Part shown: piece by piece, positions 20,052 through 28,883 of the stretch
How positions within the stretch are numbered: the stretch's first letter is position 1
Layout of the letters: every line of letters begins with the position of its first letter
Assembly: GCF_001953745.1 (NCBI RefSeq)
Contig: NZ_LWLN01000001.1
Span: 1-64,000, forward strand
Reading direction: 5' to 3'
Length of the DNA stretch: 64,000 nucleotides
Source of the DNA: Natrinema saccharevitans
GTDB lineage: Archaea > Halobacteriota > Halobacteria > Halobacteriales > Natrialbaceae
Program-made: the position numbers and the translations under genes
Notes under the pieces: model-generated
Told to the model about the DNA's origin: nothing
Databases searched by the model: none
Seen by the model: only the letters and a program-made list of their open reading frames with translations

Positions 20052-20621
20052 ATGACTGCACCCGACGAGTGGGCGTTGCTCGAGGAGCGGACCGAGTACG
20101 AGACGAGTTGGTACGACGGCGGATACGACCTGCTCGAACAGCCCGACGGGACCGAAAAGCGCTACTACTGGGCCCAACTGCCGGACGCGGTAGTCGTGGT
20201 CGCACGGGTCGACGGGAGCGTTCTCGCCGACGCGGACGGCGACGACGATCGCCTCCTGTTCGTCGAGCAGTACCGGCCGACGATCCGCGAGACACACCTC
20301 GAGTTGCCGGCGGGGATCGTCGAGGACGGCGAGTCTTACACGGCGGCGGCGGCCCGCGAACTCGAGGAGGAGACCGGCTTCCGTCCCTCGAGTACGGCCC
20401 TGTTACAGGAGTACGCCGTCGCGACGGGCGTGTTGCGACACGACCGCGGAATCGTCTACGCCGAGGGGCTCGAGCCGGGCGAGCGGGAACTGGACAACAA
20501 CGAGTTCCTCGAGGTCCGGACGGTCCCGGTGAGCGAGGCGCTCGAGCGCGTCCGCGAGGGGCCGACGAACGACGCGACTCTCACGGGGCTATTGCTCGCG
20601 AAGGAGGACGGCGTTCTCTGA
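20052..20621 (+). CDS. NUDIX hydrolase (ADP-ribose pyrophosphatase-like)
   Basis: A 189-aa NUDIX enzyme. The box spans about residues 88-110: GIVEDGESYTAAAARELEEETGF, matching GxxxxxExxxxxxxREUxEExGU with the catalytic E's intact. An N-terminal strand-rich extension (TSWYDGGYDLLEQPDGTEKRYYW) and VEQYRPTIRETHLELPAG before the box are typical of the ADP-ribose pyrophosphatase subfamily. ATG 20052 is preferred. An in-frame ATG at 19944 would lie inside vapC. Substrate is inferred, most likely ADP-ribose or a related nucleoside diphosphate compound. Confidence 0.88.
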   Translation: MTAPDEWALLEERTEYETSWYDGGYDLLEQPDGTEKRYYWAQLPDAVVVVARVDGSVLADADGDDDRLLFVEQYRPTIRETHLELPAGIVEDGESYTAAAARELEEETGFRPSSTALLQEYAVATGVLRHDRGIVYAEGLEPGERELDNNEFLEVRTVPVSEALERVREGPTNDATLTGLLLAKEDGVL

Positions 20622-20711
20622 GCCCGACGGGTCGGACTCGCGGCCGGCTGACCGGATCCCCGAGTGGCCAAACCCCGGTTCTTATTCGCGTCGACGCCAA
20701 TCGTTCCGGTA

Positions 20712-21077
20712 ATGGACGGCGAAATCTCTCCCGACGAGGTCAAGGAACTCCTGGAGGACGACGCGGACGTTCGGATCGTCGACATCCGCGACGAGCGGAG
20801 CTTCGAACACAGTCACATTCCCGACAGCGAGAACATCCCCTTCGATCAGCTCATGGACCGGCTCGAGGAACTCGAGGGCGAGGACCGCATCGTCACGGTC
20901 TGTCCCCACGGGAAAGCGAGCGTCCAGGCGGCCCAGCTCATCGGCACCTACGAGGGGACCGCCGACGCCCGCGTCGAGAGCATGGCGGGCGGGCTGGACA
21001 AGTACGGGCTGAAGTTCGGACTCGTCCGCGAGGACGACGGCGGGGACGACGAGGTCGAGCGGGAATCCCCCTTCTAA
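20712..21077 (+). CDS. Rhodanese-like sulfurtransferase
   Basis: A 121-aa single-domain rhodanese. The DIRDERSFEHSHIPDSENIPFDQL block and the active-site loop CPHGKAS (Cys64) mark the family; the persulfide would form on this Cys. A C-terminal acidic tail follows MAGGLDKYGLKFGL. Start ATG 20712 fits the domain boundary. It sits 90 bp after the NUDIX gene and ends 108 bp before the convergent aIF1 stop. Cytoplasmic; the sulfur acceptor is unknown. Confidence 0.86.
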   Translation: MDGEISPDEVKELLEDDADVRIVDIRDERSFEHSHIPDSENIPFDQLMDRLEELEGEDRIVTVCPHGKASVQAAQLIGTYEGTADARVESMAGGLDKYGLKFGLVREDDGGDDEVERESPF

Positions 21078-21185
21078 CGCCGACATCGACCGATAGCAGC
21101 GGCTCTCGTGAGGCGACGCGAAAAACGGATACTGAAGGAGCGCTGCGGTCGTGGGTTCGGAAGTCGTCTCAGAGCATCGCGGGCA

Positions 21186-21479
21186 TCAGGCGACGTTGAA
21201 GCCGCGGTCCCGAAGGAACTCCTCGATGCGGCCGGTGTGGTTGCCCTGGAGTTCGATCTGGTCGTCCTCGACGGTGCCACCACAGGCGAATTTTGATTTG
21301 AGATCCGACGAGAGACTGTCCAGATCGACGTCCTTCGGATCGAATCCTTCGACGATCGTTACCTCTTTCCCGTATCTGCGCTCGTCAATGCGGATGTTGA
21401 GTTGCTGTTGGCCCTTGGCCACGTCCTCGCAGACGCAGAGTTCCTCGGGCAGCCCGCACGTCGAGCAGACTTCCGACAT
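21186..21479 (-). CDS. Translation initiation factor aIF1 (SUI1)
   Basis: A 97-aa SUI1-domain protein. It starts with a zinc-knuckle-like [15 protein letters not shown]. The SUI1 core is [21 protein letters not shown] (about 27-47), [33 protein letters not shown] and [11 protein letters not shown]. It monitors start-codon choice on the 30S subunit. A TATA box (CATATTAAA, 21503-21511) lies 28 bp upstream of the ATG, so the mRNA is leaderless. Confidence 0.93.
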   Translation of the reverse strand: MSEVCSTCGLPEELCVCEDVAKGQQQLNIRIDERRYGKEVTIVEGFDPKDVDLDSLSSDLKSKFACGGTVEDDQIELQGNHTGRIEEFLRDRGFNVA

Positions 21480-21502
21480 TACGTTCGTTGGTATGAAACG
21501 GG

Positions 21503-21511
21503 CATATTAAA
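21503..21511 (-). promoter_or_regulatory. TATA box of the aIF1 gene
   Basis: Minus-strand TTTAATATG centred 28 bp upstream of the ATG at 21479, giving a leaderless transcript. Confidence 0.6.
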
Positions 21512-21633
21512 CACTATCGGGACCCGCATGCCTTCGCGTGGTTCTTTTTGAAGGGGCAAGCCGAAGAGCTGGTGAAATCGAAGTTGGTTGCCCCTTCCGG
21601 CATCGTTGAACCGCAAGCGAAACGGAGCCGCAG

Positions 21634-23943
21634 TCACTCCCGACGGCCGATCACCGGGAGTCGTTCCCGGGCGAGGTCGTCGACGACCGCGATCGCCGCG
21701 TCGGCGTCCGCCCTGTCGACGCCCCCGCCGTAGGTCGCCCGTTCGTAGGCCTCGAGGACGCGCTCGAGGCGCGGATCGGTCGGCGGCTCGCCCTCGTCGG
21801 CGGCCTCGGACAGGGCCGTCAGATACGCTCGGGCCGACTCCGAGCGCCGCCGGGGCCGGTACTGCCGAGCCAGCAGCCGCTCGAGGCGCTCGAACGCGCG
21901 TTCGGCGTCGCTATCGGGGTCGCCTCGGGAGCCGTGCCAGTAGACGCCGACCTCGCGCCGGAGTCGCGCCACCGCGCCCGTTCGGCGCGCCCCCGCGGCG
22001 AGGCCGACGAGCGCCACGACCCCGAGCGCGACCGACTCGCGCGCGACCGCCGAGAGGCGCTCGAGCCAGGAGCGGTCGTCCCCGTCGTCGACGGTGGGTC
22101 CGTTGAACGATGTCTCGGGCCCGTCGGTGTCGTTCGTGGCGTTGCCGCCGGGGTCCGTGTCGTTTCGCTGCTCCGGCGCGTCGGACGGGTCGTTCGGCTC
22201 GGTCTCGTTTCCGTCGAAGGGGTCGGTTCCGTCACTGGGTCGCGGTCCCTCGTCCCTTCCGGAATCGTTCCCGTCGATCGGCACGTCGGCGCTCTCGTCG
22301 GTGTCGGCGTCCTCGTTGCCGTTCGCGCGGGCGTCCCGGAGGCGGTCGGTGTGGACGTCGCTCCGAGTGCCGCCCGGCGTCGGATCGAACCGGACCCAGC
22401 CGTGGTCCGGGAAGTAAGCCTCGACCCAGGAGTGGGCGTCGAGTCCGCGGACGACGTAGGTATCGTCGTCGACCCGCTGGCCGGTCGTATACCCGGTGAC
22501 GTAGCGGGCTGGCACCCCCTCTTCGCGGAGCATCTGGGTCATCGTCGTCGCGAAGTAGACGCAGTAGCCCGCCTCCATCTCCAGCAGGTACTTCTCGGCG
22601 ACGTTGCCGGACGGCTGGGACACCTCGAGCGAGTACTCTTTCGTCGACTCGAGGTAGTCCTCGATCGCGACCGCCTTGTCGTAGGGGGTATCGGCGTCGG
22701 CGGTGATCACGTCGACCCGGTCGTCGAACGCGCTCGAGGTGTCCTCGGGGGTCTGGAGGTACGCGTCGCTGATCCGGTCGGGGTAGTCGGTCCCCGCGGA
22801 CCGAAGCGCAGCCGGGCTGGGGTCGACGATCGCGCTCTCGACGGTGTAGCTGTCGCCCGGCTGGAGCGGCGTTTCGGGCCGGGGTTGGCCGTGTCTGGAG
22901 ACGGTCGTCCGCCGCGTGACCTCGCCGCCGAGATCGACGGGCTGGGCGGCGACGGGCATGATGCCTAGCTCCGTCTCGGCGGTGACCGTCTGCGTGACGG
23001 TGTCGCCGCCGCCGGGGGGCCGGGCCAGCTGCCCGTCGTATCGTCTGTCCTGTCCGGTCCGGACCCACTCGTCGCCGGTGAACCGATCGTAGACGCCCGT
23101 CCGCCAGTAGCTCGGCTCGTCTGACTCGACGGTGAACCTGACCTCGGGCGAGAGGTCCACCTGTCCCGAGATACCCGAGCGCTGAGGTGCTGAGTCGATC
23201 GTCGCCTCGAGACTCCCGGGTTCGCCCTGGATCAGGTGTGTCGGTCCCCTCGGCTCGCCGGGGACGACCGAGACCGACAGCGAGAGCGCGACGGTCACCG
23301 CCAACAGGACCGCGAGCAGGTCCGCCTGAGCGATCGAGCCGCCGCGTCGTCGGAGTTCGCCGAAGGCGACGGCGCCGACGGCCGCGAGGGTGCCGGTCAG
23401 GGTGGCGAGCGTCCCCGCGTCGCCGGTCAGGACGAGAAAGCACAAGGCCGCGCCGCCGGGGACGACGCTCGCGGCGTACCGCCCGCGGACGGCGAGATAC
23501 CACGACAGGAACACGGGGGCGGGCGCGAACCCGAGCGTCCAGGTCCCGGCCTGGACCATCCGGAGCAGCGGGAGCCCGGTCGCGAGCGCGACGGTATCGG
23601 AGACCAGTTGATCGGTCGCGGTGAGAACGACGCCGAGTTCGACGCCGGCCGACGTGAAGTAGTAGGCGAACCCGACTCCGGCACCGGTCGCGGCGACGGC
23701 CGCCGCCGTTCGTGGACGGATCAGGCCCGCGAGGACCGTCGCCGCGGCGAGGCTCAGGCCGACGATCGCCACCAGCGACCGACTGCCGCCGACGACCTGT
23801 GTCACGCCGTACAGGACCGAGACGTACGACGCCGTCAGAGCCAGTACGCAGCCGAGCGCCAGCCAGCGGGCGGCGTCGACCGTCCCGTCGGTATCGATCG
23901 CGACCGTCCGCTCCCCGGTACGGCTCGAGGCGTCCGTACTCAT
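21634..23943 (-). CDS. TgpA-like membrane transglutaminase
   Basis: A 769-aa membrane protein. Six or more TM helices (about residues 25-235) form the N-terminal part. An extracytoplasmic region follows with the transglutaminase-like core: the nucleophile C in MEAGYCVYFATTMTQMLREEGVPARYVTGYT (about residue 462) and His/Asp in GLDAHSWVEAYFPDHGWVRFDPTPGG. A low-complexity acidic Asn/Asp/Gly region comes next, then a final TM segment (about 660) and a C-terminal DUF4129-like domain ending RLPVIGRRE. Its 5' end overlaps the DUF58 gene by 4 bp. The MoxR-DUF58-TgpA set is a widespread conserved operon; MoxR-type AAA proteins are thought to mature partner enzymes. The substrate is unknown. Confidence 0.88.
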   Translation of the reverse strand: MSTDASSRTGERTVAIDTDGTVDAARWLALGCVLALTASYVSVLYGVTQVVGGSRSLVAIVGLSLAAATVLAGLIRPRTAAAVAATGAGVGFAYYFTSAGVELGVVLTATDQLVSDTVALATGLPLLRMVQAGTWTLGFAPAPVFLSWYLAVRGRYAASVVPGGAALCFLVLTGDAGTLATLTGTLAAVGAVAFGELRRRGGSIAQADLLAVLLAVTVALSLSVSVVPGEPRGPTHLIQGEPGSLEATIDSAPQRSGISGQVDLSPEVRFTVESDEPSYWRTGVYDRFTGDEWVRTGQDRRYDGQLARPPGGGDTVTQTVTAETELGIMPVAAQPVDLGGEVTRRTTVSRHGQPRPETPLQPGDSYTVESAIVDPSPAALRSAGTDYPDRISDAYLQTPEDTSSAFDDRVDVITADADTPYDKAVAIEDYLESTKEYSLEVSQPSGNVAEKYLLEMEAGYCVYFATTMTQMLREEGVPARYVTGYTTGQRVDDDTYVVRGLDAHSWVEAYFPDHGWVRFDPTPGGTRSDVHTDRLRDARANGNEDADTDESADVPIDGNDSGRDEGPRPSDGTDPFDGNETEPNDPSDAPEQRNDTDPGGNATNDTDGPETSFNGPTVDDGDDRSWLERLSAVARESVALGVVALVGLAAGARRTGAVARLRREVGVYWHGSRGDPDSDAERAFERLERLLARQYRPRRRSESARAYLTALSEAADEGEPPTDPRLERVLEAYERATYGGGVDRADADAAIAVVDDLARERLPVIGRRE

Positions 23944-25013
23944 GCGCTTACCTCCGACCGGTCGCCGGGCTCGCGGTCGGCCCGCGCGTCGCCGTCTCCA
24001 GCCCGATCGGAACGGCGGTCCGGCTTTTCCGTTCCGAACAGCCGGTCGAATGGGATCTCGCGGCCGTCGACCGCGATCGTCGTCCCGCTCGACTCGGTCC
24101 GGACCACGACGTCGGCGTCCCGGCGGTCCCGTTCGGGGAGTTCGCCCGCCTCGACGACGGCGAGCAGTCCGAGCAGGTCCCGGTGATTGGCACGGCCCGA
24201 TCCCGGCTGGTGCGTCGCGTCGGGCGTGACGAGCCCGACCGTCGCTCCCCGCTCGAGGAGGGCGGTCGCGACGCTGGCGGCGGCCGACGCCATCTCGTCG
24301 GCCCCGTCGTCGCGGTCGGCCGGGCAGTCGGCGGCGATCGTGACGGCACCGGCCGCGTCGTCGGCGTACTCCGTGACGACGAGGTCCTCGTCGGGGCGTT
24401 TGGCCGCGCTCTTCCAGTGGACGTCCTGGAGCGGATCGCCGCGCTGGTACGTCCGGAGGTGGTCGAACTCCTCGCGAGTCCGTCGGTCGGCGACGCCGGC
24501 GAGCGTCCGCCGATCGACCGCGGGACCGTCGTCGAGGGCCCGAACCCGGGGGTAGACCAGGACCGTCGTCGCCTCCTCGTACTCGAACCGCCGTTCGACG
24601 AGGCCGACGACGTCGCTGACGACGATCGAGAGCGGTCCGACTCGACGGCGGCCACGCGCCTCGAGTCGCAGGTCGTAGGCGACCGTCGCTTCGCCGTCGA
24701 GGGTCGTCTCCGTGTACGGAGTCGTGAGCGCCGAGAGGCCGTCGCCGACGGTATCGGACACCGTCGCGGCGACGGCCCCGTCGGTTTCGATCGCGACCGC
24801 GGCCGTTCGTTCCTCGCCGACGAACCCCTCCGCGAGCGGGCGGCGGCTCACGCTGGGCCGTTCGGCGCGGGCGACCACGACGACCCCGGCGAGGAGGACG
24901 ACGAGCAGCGGGACGACGACCGCGTTCAACGCGCGCGGCCCGAACCGCCAGCTCATCGCGGCGGCCGCGAGGACGACGGCGACGGCGGCCCAGCCGCGGC
25001 GCGTGAGTCTCAT
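23940..25013 (-). CDS. DUF58 (vWA-like) membrane-linked protein
   Basis: A 357-aa protein. Two TM segments at about 5-45 (GWAAVAVVLAAAAMSWRFG; AVVVPLLVVLLAGVVVVARA). The DUF58 signature lies near residue 205: REEFDHLRTYQRGDPLQDVHWKSAAKRPDEDLVV (family pattern G.D.R.I.W...AR). It overlaps the upstream moxR gene (stop/start 25010-25013) and the downstream transglutaminase gene by 4 bp each, so all three are translationally coupled. Probably works with the MoxR AAA+ chaperone at the membrane; the exact role is unknown. Confidence 0.87.
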   Translation of the reverse strand: MRLTRRGWAAVAVVLAAAAMSWRFGPRALNAVVVPLLVVLLAGVVVVARAERPSVSRRPLAEGFVGEERTAAVAIETDGAVAATVSDTVGDGLSALTTPYTETTLDGEATVAYDLRLEARGRRRVGPLSIVVSDVVGLVERRFEYEEATTVLVYPRVRALDDGPAVDRRTLAGVADRRTREEFDHLRTYQRGDPLQDVHWKSAAKRPDEDLVVTEYADDAAGAVTIAADCPADRDDGADEMASAAASVATALLERGATVGLVTPDATHQPGSGRANHRDLLGLLAVVEAGELPERDRRDADVVVRTESSGTTIAVDGREIPFDRLFGTEKPDRRSDRAGDGDARADREPGDRSEVSA

Positions 25014-25990
25014 TCGACGGGGACGCGCTCGAGTGCGTCCTCGACGACCGCGAGACCGTCGCGGTCGCGACTGTTCGTCTTGATCCGATGGCTCAGGACG
25101 ACCCGCGCCTCGGTCTCGACATCGTCGGGAGTCACGTACTCCCGACCGTTCGTGACCGCCCTGGCCTGAGCCGCCCGCAGCAGCGAAATCGTCCCGCGGG
25201 GACTGACGCCGATGTGGGCGTTCTCGCGGGTGTCGGCCGCCAGCCGCGTGACGTACTCCCGGACCGGCTCGGCGACCCGAACCGTCGAGACGGTCTCGCG
25301 GGCAGCGACGAGGGTCTCGCGGTCGGTCACCGACTCGAGGGACTCGATGGGGTGATCGCCGACGGTCCGGCCGAGCAGTTCGGCCTCCTCGTCGGGATTG
25401 GGGTAGCCCAGGTGGAGTTTCTTCATGAAGCGATCGACCTCGGCGAAGGGCAGCTCGTAGGTCCGGTTGGGCTCGACGGCGTTCTGGGTGGCGATCACGG
25501 TAAAGGGCGTCGGCAGTTCGCGGGTCTCGCCGTCGGTGGTGACCTGCTCTTCCTCCATCGCCTCGAGCAGGGCCGCCTGCGTCTTCGGCGGCGCGCGGTT
25601 GATCTCGTCGCCGAGGACGATGTTGCCGAAGACGGGGCCGGGCTGGAACTCGAACTCGCGGGTCTTCTGGTTGAACACGTTGACGCCGGTGACGTCGGTC
25701 GGGAGGAGATCGGGGGTAAACTGGACCCGACTGAACGAACAGTCGACGGATCTGGCGATCGAGCGCGCGAGCATGGTCTTGCCGACCCCGGGCACGTCCT
25801 CGAGCAGGACGTGGCCGCGTCCGAGCAGGGCGGTGACGACGTGTTCGACGGCGTCCTCGTGTCCGACGATGACGTCGGCGACGTTTCGCTCGATGTCGGT
25901 ACAGAGCCGTTCGACGGTGTCGATCCGGAGGGTGTCGCCGTCGGTCTGTGGATCGGTACTCGGGTCCGGCGTCGGATTGGTATCGGTCAT
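25010..25990 (-). CDS. MoxR-family AAA+ ATPase
   Basis: A 326-aa AAA+ protein. Walker A GVGKTMLA is in VLLEDVPGVGKTMLARSIAR (about residue 53). Walker B-type LGDEINRAPPKTQAALLEAMEE (about 120) is the classic MoxR phrase. Sensor/arginine-finger LPFAEVDRFMKKLHLGYP (about 175) follows. ATG 25990 gives MTDTNPTPDPS; the frame stays open to 26059 without a better start. It is the first gene of the moxR-DUF58-transglutaminase operon. MoxR proteins are ATP-driven chaperones that activate or mature partner proteins. Confidence 0.92.
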   Translation of the reverse strand: MTDTNPTPDPSTDPQTDGDTLRIDTVERLCTDIERNVADVIVGHEDAVEHVVTALLGRGHVLLEDVPGVGKTMLARSIARSVDCSFSRVQFTPDLLPTDVTGVNVFNQKTREFEFQPGPVFGNIVLGDEINRAPPKTQAALLEAMEEEQVTTDGETRELPTPFTVIATQNAVEPNRTYELPFAEVDRFMKKLHLGYPNPDEEAELLGRTVGDHPIESLESVTDRETLVAARETVSTVRVAEPVREYVTRLAADTRENAHIGVSPRGTISLLRAAQARAVTNGREYVTPDDVETEARVVLSHRIKTNSRDRDGLAVVEDALERVPVE

Positions 25991-26194
25991 GCTCTCGTCA
26001 CTGGCCGCGGGGAGGCGGGCGACTCGGCCGTTACTAAGCTTTCCGGCGCTCCGAGACATATGTTTTGTGTCATGGGAGTTACCACTTCAGTGAGGCGTAT
26101 CGGTAGCTGATCGACCGATCGTCGCTCGCAATCGTCGACAGTGCCGCAGCTACCCGGGTAGCAGTCGGAAAACGATACCTCCGTGCGGGACGGC

Positions 26195-26389
26195 CTAGAG
26201 CCGCTCGACGTTCGTCGCGCGTGGCCCTTTTTCAGCCTCCTCGATATCGAACTCCAGTTCCTGCCCCTCCTCGAGGTCAGGACCGCCGATGTCCTCCATG
26301 TGGAAGAACACGTCCTCGTCCGCGTCGTCAGTTTCGATGAAGCCGTAGCCGCCAGTGTCGTTGAAGAAGTCGACCGTACCTTTCGCCAT
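26195..26389 (-). CDS. cspA: Cold-shock domain protein
   Basis: A 64-aa single cold-shock domain that binds single-stranded RNA/DNA. RNP1 is GGYGFIE and RNP2 is DVFFHMED; the protein starts MAKGTVDFFNDTGGYGFIET, the standard haloarchaeal CspA. The C-terminal half (EEGQELEFDIEEAEKGPRATNVERL) is acidic as expected. A TATA box, TTTTATATC (26415-26423), lies 30 bp upstream of the ATG, so the 5' leader is only a few bases. It is monocistronic: the gap to moxR is 204 bp with nothing recognisable. Confidence 0.94.
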   Translation of the reverse strand: MAKGTVDFFNDTGGYGFIETDDADEDVFFHMEDIGGPDLEEGQELEFDIEEAEKGPRATNVERL

Positions 26390-26414
26390 TGCACGTGTAC
26401 AAAGCCGCGACGAA

Positions 26415-26423
26415 GATATAAAA
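26415..26423 (-). promoter_or_regulatory. TATA box of the cold-shock gene
   Basis: Minus-strand TTTTATATC, 30 bp upstream of the ATG at 26389. Confidence 0.65.
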
Positions 26424-26485
26424 CTTCGGGAGCCCGCCCGCAGGACAGCCCCGAGAAGCCGGCCGTTACCGCCGGCAGTCGCCGA

Positions 26486-26722
26486 TTACCACGATTTGCA
26501 GTCCGGACAGACGAGGTCGCCGTCTGCCCGCCAGACCCGGTCGACAGCGGCCTCACAGCAGCCGCACGTATACGTTCCCCACGCGTACGTCGAGCGGGCG
26601 GTCTTTCCGTCGCCGGGACTCGAGTCGCCCCCTGCCGCGTCGGTCTCGGCTCCGCAGCCGTCGCCGTCCGATTCGGTGGCCGTCCGGTCGTCGAACGCCG
26701 AGAGCGTCGCGTCCTCAGTCAC
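26486..26722 (-). CDS. Zinc-ribbon protein (DUF7573-like)
   Basis: A 78-aa protein from GTG 26722 (VTEDATLSAFDDR). A low-complexity acidic linker is followed by STYAWGTYTCGCCEAAVDRVWRADGDLVCPDCKSW, a C-terminal ribbon with CGCC and CPDC pairs that would bind one zinc. It resembles the haloarchaeal DUF7573 type. The upstream in-frame ATG at 26830 would add 36 unlikely residues. It is divergent from the small membrane gene at 26831, with about 108 bp between the starts. A regulatory or nucleic-acid-binding role is possible but not shown. Confidence 0.7.
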   Translation of the reverse strand: MTEDATLSAFDDRTATESDGDGCGAETDAAGGDSSPGDGKTARSTYAWGTYTCGCCEAAVDRVWRADGDLVCPDCKSW

Positions 26723-26830
26723 GGGTCGGTGTTGGAACGGGAGCGGCTTAATCGCTCCGCCGAGGGCCGTGTGGTCGATCGACGGGGCGGGACCGGCACG
26801 GACAAGTAGTCCCGATAACAACCCCCGCAT

Positions 26831-27025
26831 ATGGACACCATCACACCGTCGAACATCGTCGTGGACAACCTCTCCGAGATGATCGAACTCTTCAGTGACG
26901 TCGCTGCCGGAGACGGCCTCGCGCCGTTGCTGGTCCTGATCGGCGGCCTCCTCGTGGTCTTCGCGATGGTCGTCTTCGGTGCACTCACCCTCGGCGCGGT
27001 CGGCAACCTCTTCACTGCGAACTGA
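26831..27025 (+). CDS. Small single-TM membrane protein
   Basis: A 64-aa protein. The first 28 residues are soluble and acidic (SEMIELFSDVAAGDG). Residues 29-60 form one long hydrophobic helix or helical pair (LAPLLVLIGGLLVVFAMVVFGALTLGA). No signal peptidase site or motif is seen. It is convergent with the LLM oxidoreductase gene (13 bp between the stops). Start ATG 26831 follows an AT-rich GATAACAA. Function unknown. Confidence 0.6.
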   Translation: MDTITPSNIVVDNLSEMIELFSDVAAGDGLAPLLVLIGGLLVVFAMVVFGALTLGAVGNLFTAN

Positions 27026-27038
27026 CCCCCGCTCGTTT

Positions 27039-28049
27039 TCAGCGATCGTCGCTCGCGCGCGCCAGCGCCTCGCTCGCCCGTTCGACCGCGTCCTCGAGGT
27101 CCGGTCCCAGCGGCGAGCCGACGACGATTCCGCCGACGTGGGAAAGCGCCGCCGCGAACCGGTCGGCGACCGTCTCGGTCGTCCCGGCGATACAGAAGGC
27201 GTCGATCATCGACGGTGTGACGCGGCCGAACGCCTCGGGCAGGTCCCCGCGCTCGAGGGCCTCGCTCACCGCGCTCGCTGCTTCTCGGTCGATATCGTGT
27301 CGCTCGAGGACCGGCTCGGCGGCTCCGCCGACGATGAAGGCGACTGGCGGGCGGGCCGCCTCGCGGGCCTCGCTCTCGTCGGCGGCGACGCTGACGCTGG
27401 CGAAGGCGAGCGACTCGAACGCGCCGCGCTCGTCGGGCCGCTCGGCCAGTCCCTGCGCGACCTGTTCCGCCGACCACTCGAGATCCTTCGGATGCGCGGC
27501 GTTTATCAGCACGCCGTCGGCGTGTTTCGCGCTCATTCGAAGCATGTGCGGTCCCTGCGCGCCGACGTAGACCGGAATCTCCCCGACGGGCTCGAGGTTC
27601 AGCGAGGCGTCCCGCGCGGCGAAGGTCCCCTCGTGGGTGACCGTCTCGCCGTTCCAGAGGTCCCGCGCGAGGTCGAACGTCTCGAGGACGCGCCGGAGCG
27701 GGCTGTCGCGCTCGATGCCGAGGTTCGACAGCGACGAGCGGTCGCCGGCACCGACGCCGAAGACCGCCCGGCCGTCGCTGATCTCGTCGATCGTCGCGGT
27801 CTGCGAGGCGAGTTTCACCGGGTGAGTCTCGTAGGGGTTGACGACGCCCGGCCCCAGCCGCAGGTCGTCGGTGGCGTCGGCCATCCGGGAGCAAACGACG
27901 AAGGGGTCGCGGTTGAAGTAGTGGCCGCTCGCGAACGCGACGTCGAACCCCTCGTCCTCCGCGAGCGCGGCCAGGTCGGCGATCCGCTCCGGCGGGTGTT
28001 CGGGCGTGAGTTCGATCCCCCAGGTCGGCTGGCTCGAGTCGTCGCTCAT
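27039..28049 (-). CDS. LLM-class F420-dependent oxidoreductase (TIGR04024 type)
   Basis: A 336-aa TIM-barrel, luciferase-like flavin/F420 enzyme. ATG 28049 (MSDDSSQPTWGIELTPE) overlaps the CofE stop as ATGA; a 5-residue longer start (28064) is possible. Typical features are FASGHYFNRDPFVV, LGPGVVNPYETHPVKLA, GRAVFGVGAGD, and the C-terminal PSMIDAFCIAGTTETVADRF. The closest well-known relatives are 5,10-methylenetetrahydromethanopterin reductase and haloarchaeal TIGR04024 enzymes. It is encoded with CofE, which makes the polyglutamyl tail of F420, so it probably uses F420. The substrate is unknown. Confidence 0.85.
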   Translation of the reverse strand: MSDDSSQPTWGIELTPEHPPERIADLAALAEDEGFDVAFASGHYFNRDPFVVCSRMADATDDLRLGPGVVNPYETHPVKLASQTATIDEISDGRAVFGVGAGDRSSLSNLGIERDSPLRRVLETFDLARDLWNGETVTHEGTFAARDASLNLEPVGEIPVYVGAQGPHMLRMSAKHADGVLINAAHPKDLEWSAEQVAQGLAERPDERGAFESLAFASVSVAADESEAREAARPPVAFIVGGAAEPVLERHDIDREAASAVSEALERGDLPEAFGRVTPSMIDAFCIAGTTETVADRFAAALSHVGGIVVGSPLGPDLEDAVERASEALARASDDR

Positions 28050-28816
28050 TCGTCGACCCTCCACTCCCGCAGCGCCTGTCGTATCAGGTCGTCGTCGACC
28101 GACCGGAACAGTTCGTCGCTGCCCTCGTGGTCGCCGAACTCCCAGTCGCGGACGACGACTGCAGGGGTCCCGCCCGCGCCCTCGCCGGTCACGAGGTTCG
28201 CGGCGGCGGCGAGTTCGTCGATCACCGACTGGACGGTGACGCCGAGTTCGTGGCCGTCCCGGTCCCGTTCGCCGCGCCAGTCCCGGCTGGCGGGCAGCCC
28301 GGCCCAGCCGATCGCGACGCCGGTCTGGCCGTGTCGGAACGGTCGCCCGCAGGTGTCGGTCACCACGACGCCGACGCCCTCGTGGCCCCGCGCCGCGAGT
28401 CCCGCGCGGATCCGCTCGGCGCTCTCGCTGGGTTTGCGCGGCAACAGGAGGATGTCGTGACCGGGCACGTTCGAGCGGTCGATCCCCGCGTTCGGCGCGA
28501 TGTGGCCGAACCGCGTCTCGGCCAGCAGGAACGGACAGTCGATCAGCAGCTCCGAACTCTCCTCCAAGACCGCCTGCGCGAACCGCGGGTCCTTCTCCTC
28601 GCCCGCGACCGCCTCGATCCGGTCGGCGATCTCCTCGGCCCGCCCGCTGACGGGATACTCCTCTAAGTCCGCCGTTCGGCCCTCCGCCTTCGAGACGATC
28701 GTACTCGCGACCGTGAGTACGTCGCCGGGCTCGAGGGCGGCCCGGTCCGCGACGAGGGCGGCGATGTCGTCGCCGGGGCGGACCTCGGGCAGGTCCGCCA
28801 CGCCGTTGAGTTCCAT
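28046..28816 (-). CDS. cofE: Coenzyme F420-0:L-glutamate ligase
   Basis: A 256-aa enzyme that adds glutamates to F420-0 with GTP. Family marks: GDVLTVASTIVSKAEGRT, KDPRFAQAVLEES, ETRFGHIAPNAGIDRSNV and VVTDTCGRPFRHGQTGVAIGWAG. The stop overlaps the start of the LLM oxidoreductase gene (ATGA at 28046-28049). A TATA box (GTTTTTAGC, 28838-28846 on the minus strand) lies 26 bp upstream of the ATG, so the mRNA is leaderless and carries both genes. Confidence 0.94.
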   Translation of the reverse strand: MELNGVADLPEVRPGDDIAALVADRAALEPGDVLTVASTIVSKAEGRTADLEEYPVSGRAEEIADRIEAVAGEEKDPRFAQAVLEESSELLIDCPFLLAETRFGHIAPNAGIDRSNVPGHDILLLPRKPSESAERIRAGLAARGHEGVGVVVTDTCGRPFRHGQTGVAIGWAGLPASRDWRGERDRDGHELGVTVQSVIDELAAAANLVTGEGAGGTPAVVVRDWEFGDHEGSDELFRSVDDDLIRQALREWRVDE

Positions 28817-28837
28817 ACCGGTGCGTGGGGGAGCGGC

Positions 28838-28846
28838 GCTAAAAAC
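28838..28846 (-). promoter_or_regulatory. TATA box of the cofE operon
   Basis: Minus-strand GTTTTTAGC, 26 bp upstream of the ATG at 28816. Confidence 0.6.
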
Positions 28847-28883
28847 GCACCGTCACCGGAGAATGGAGCCAGCGATTGACGGA

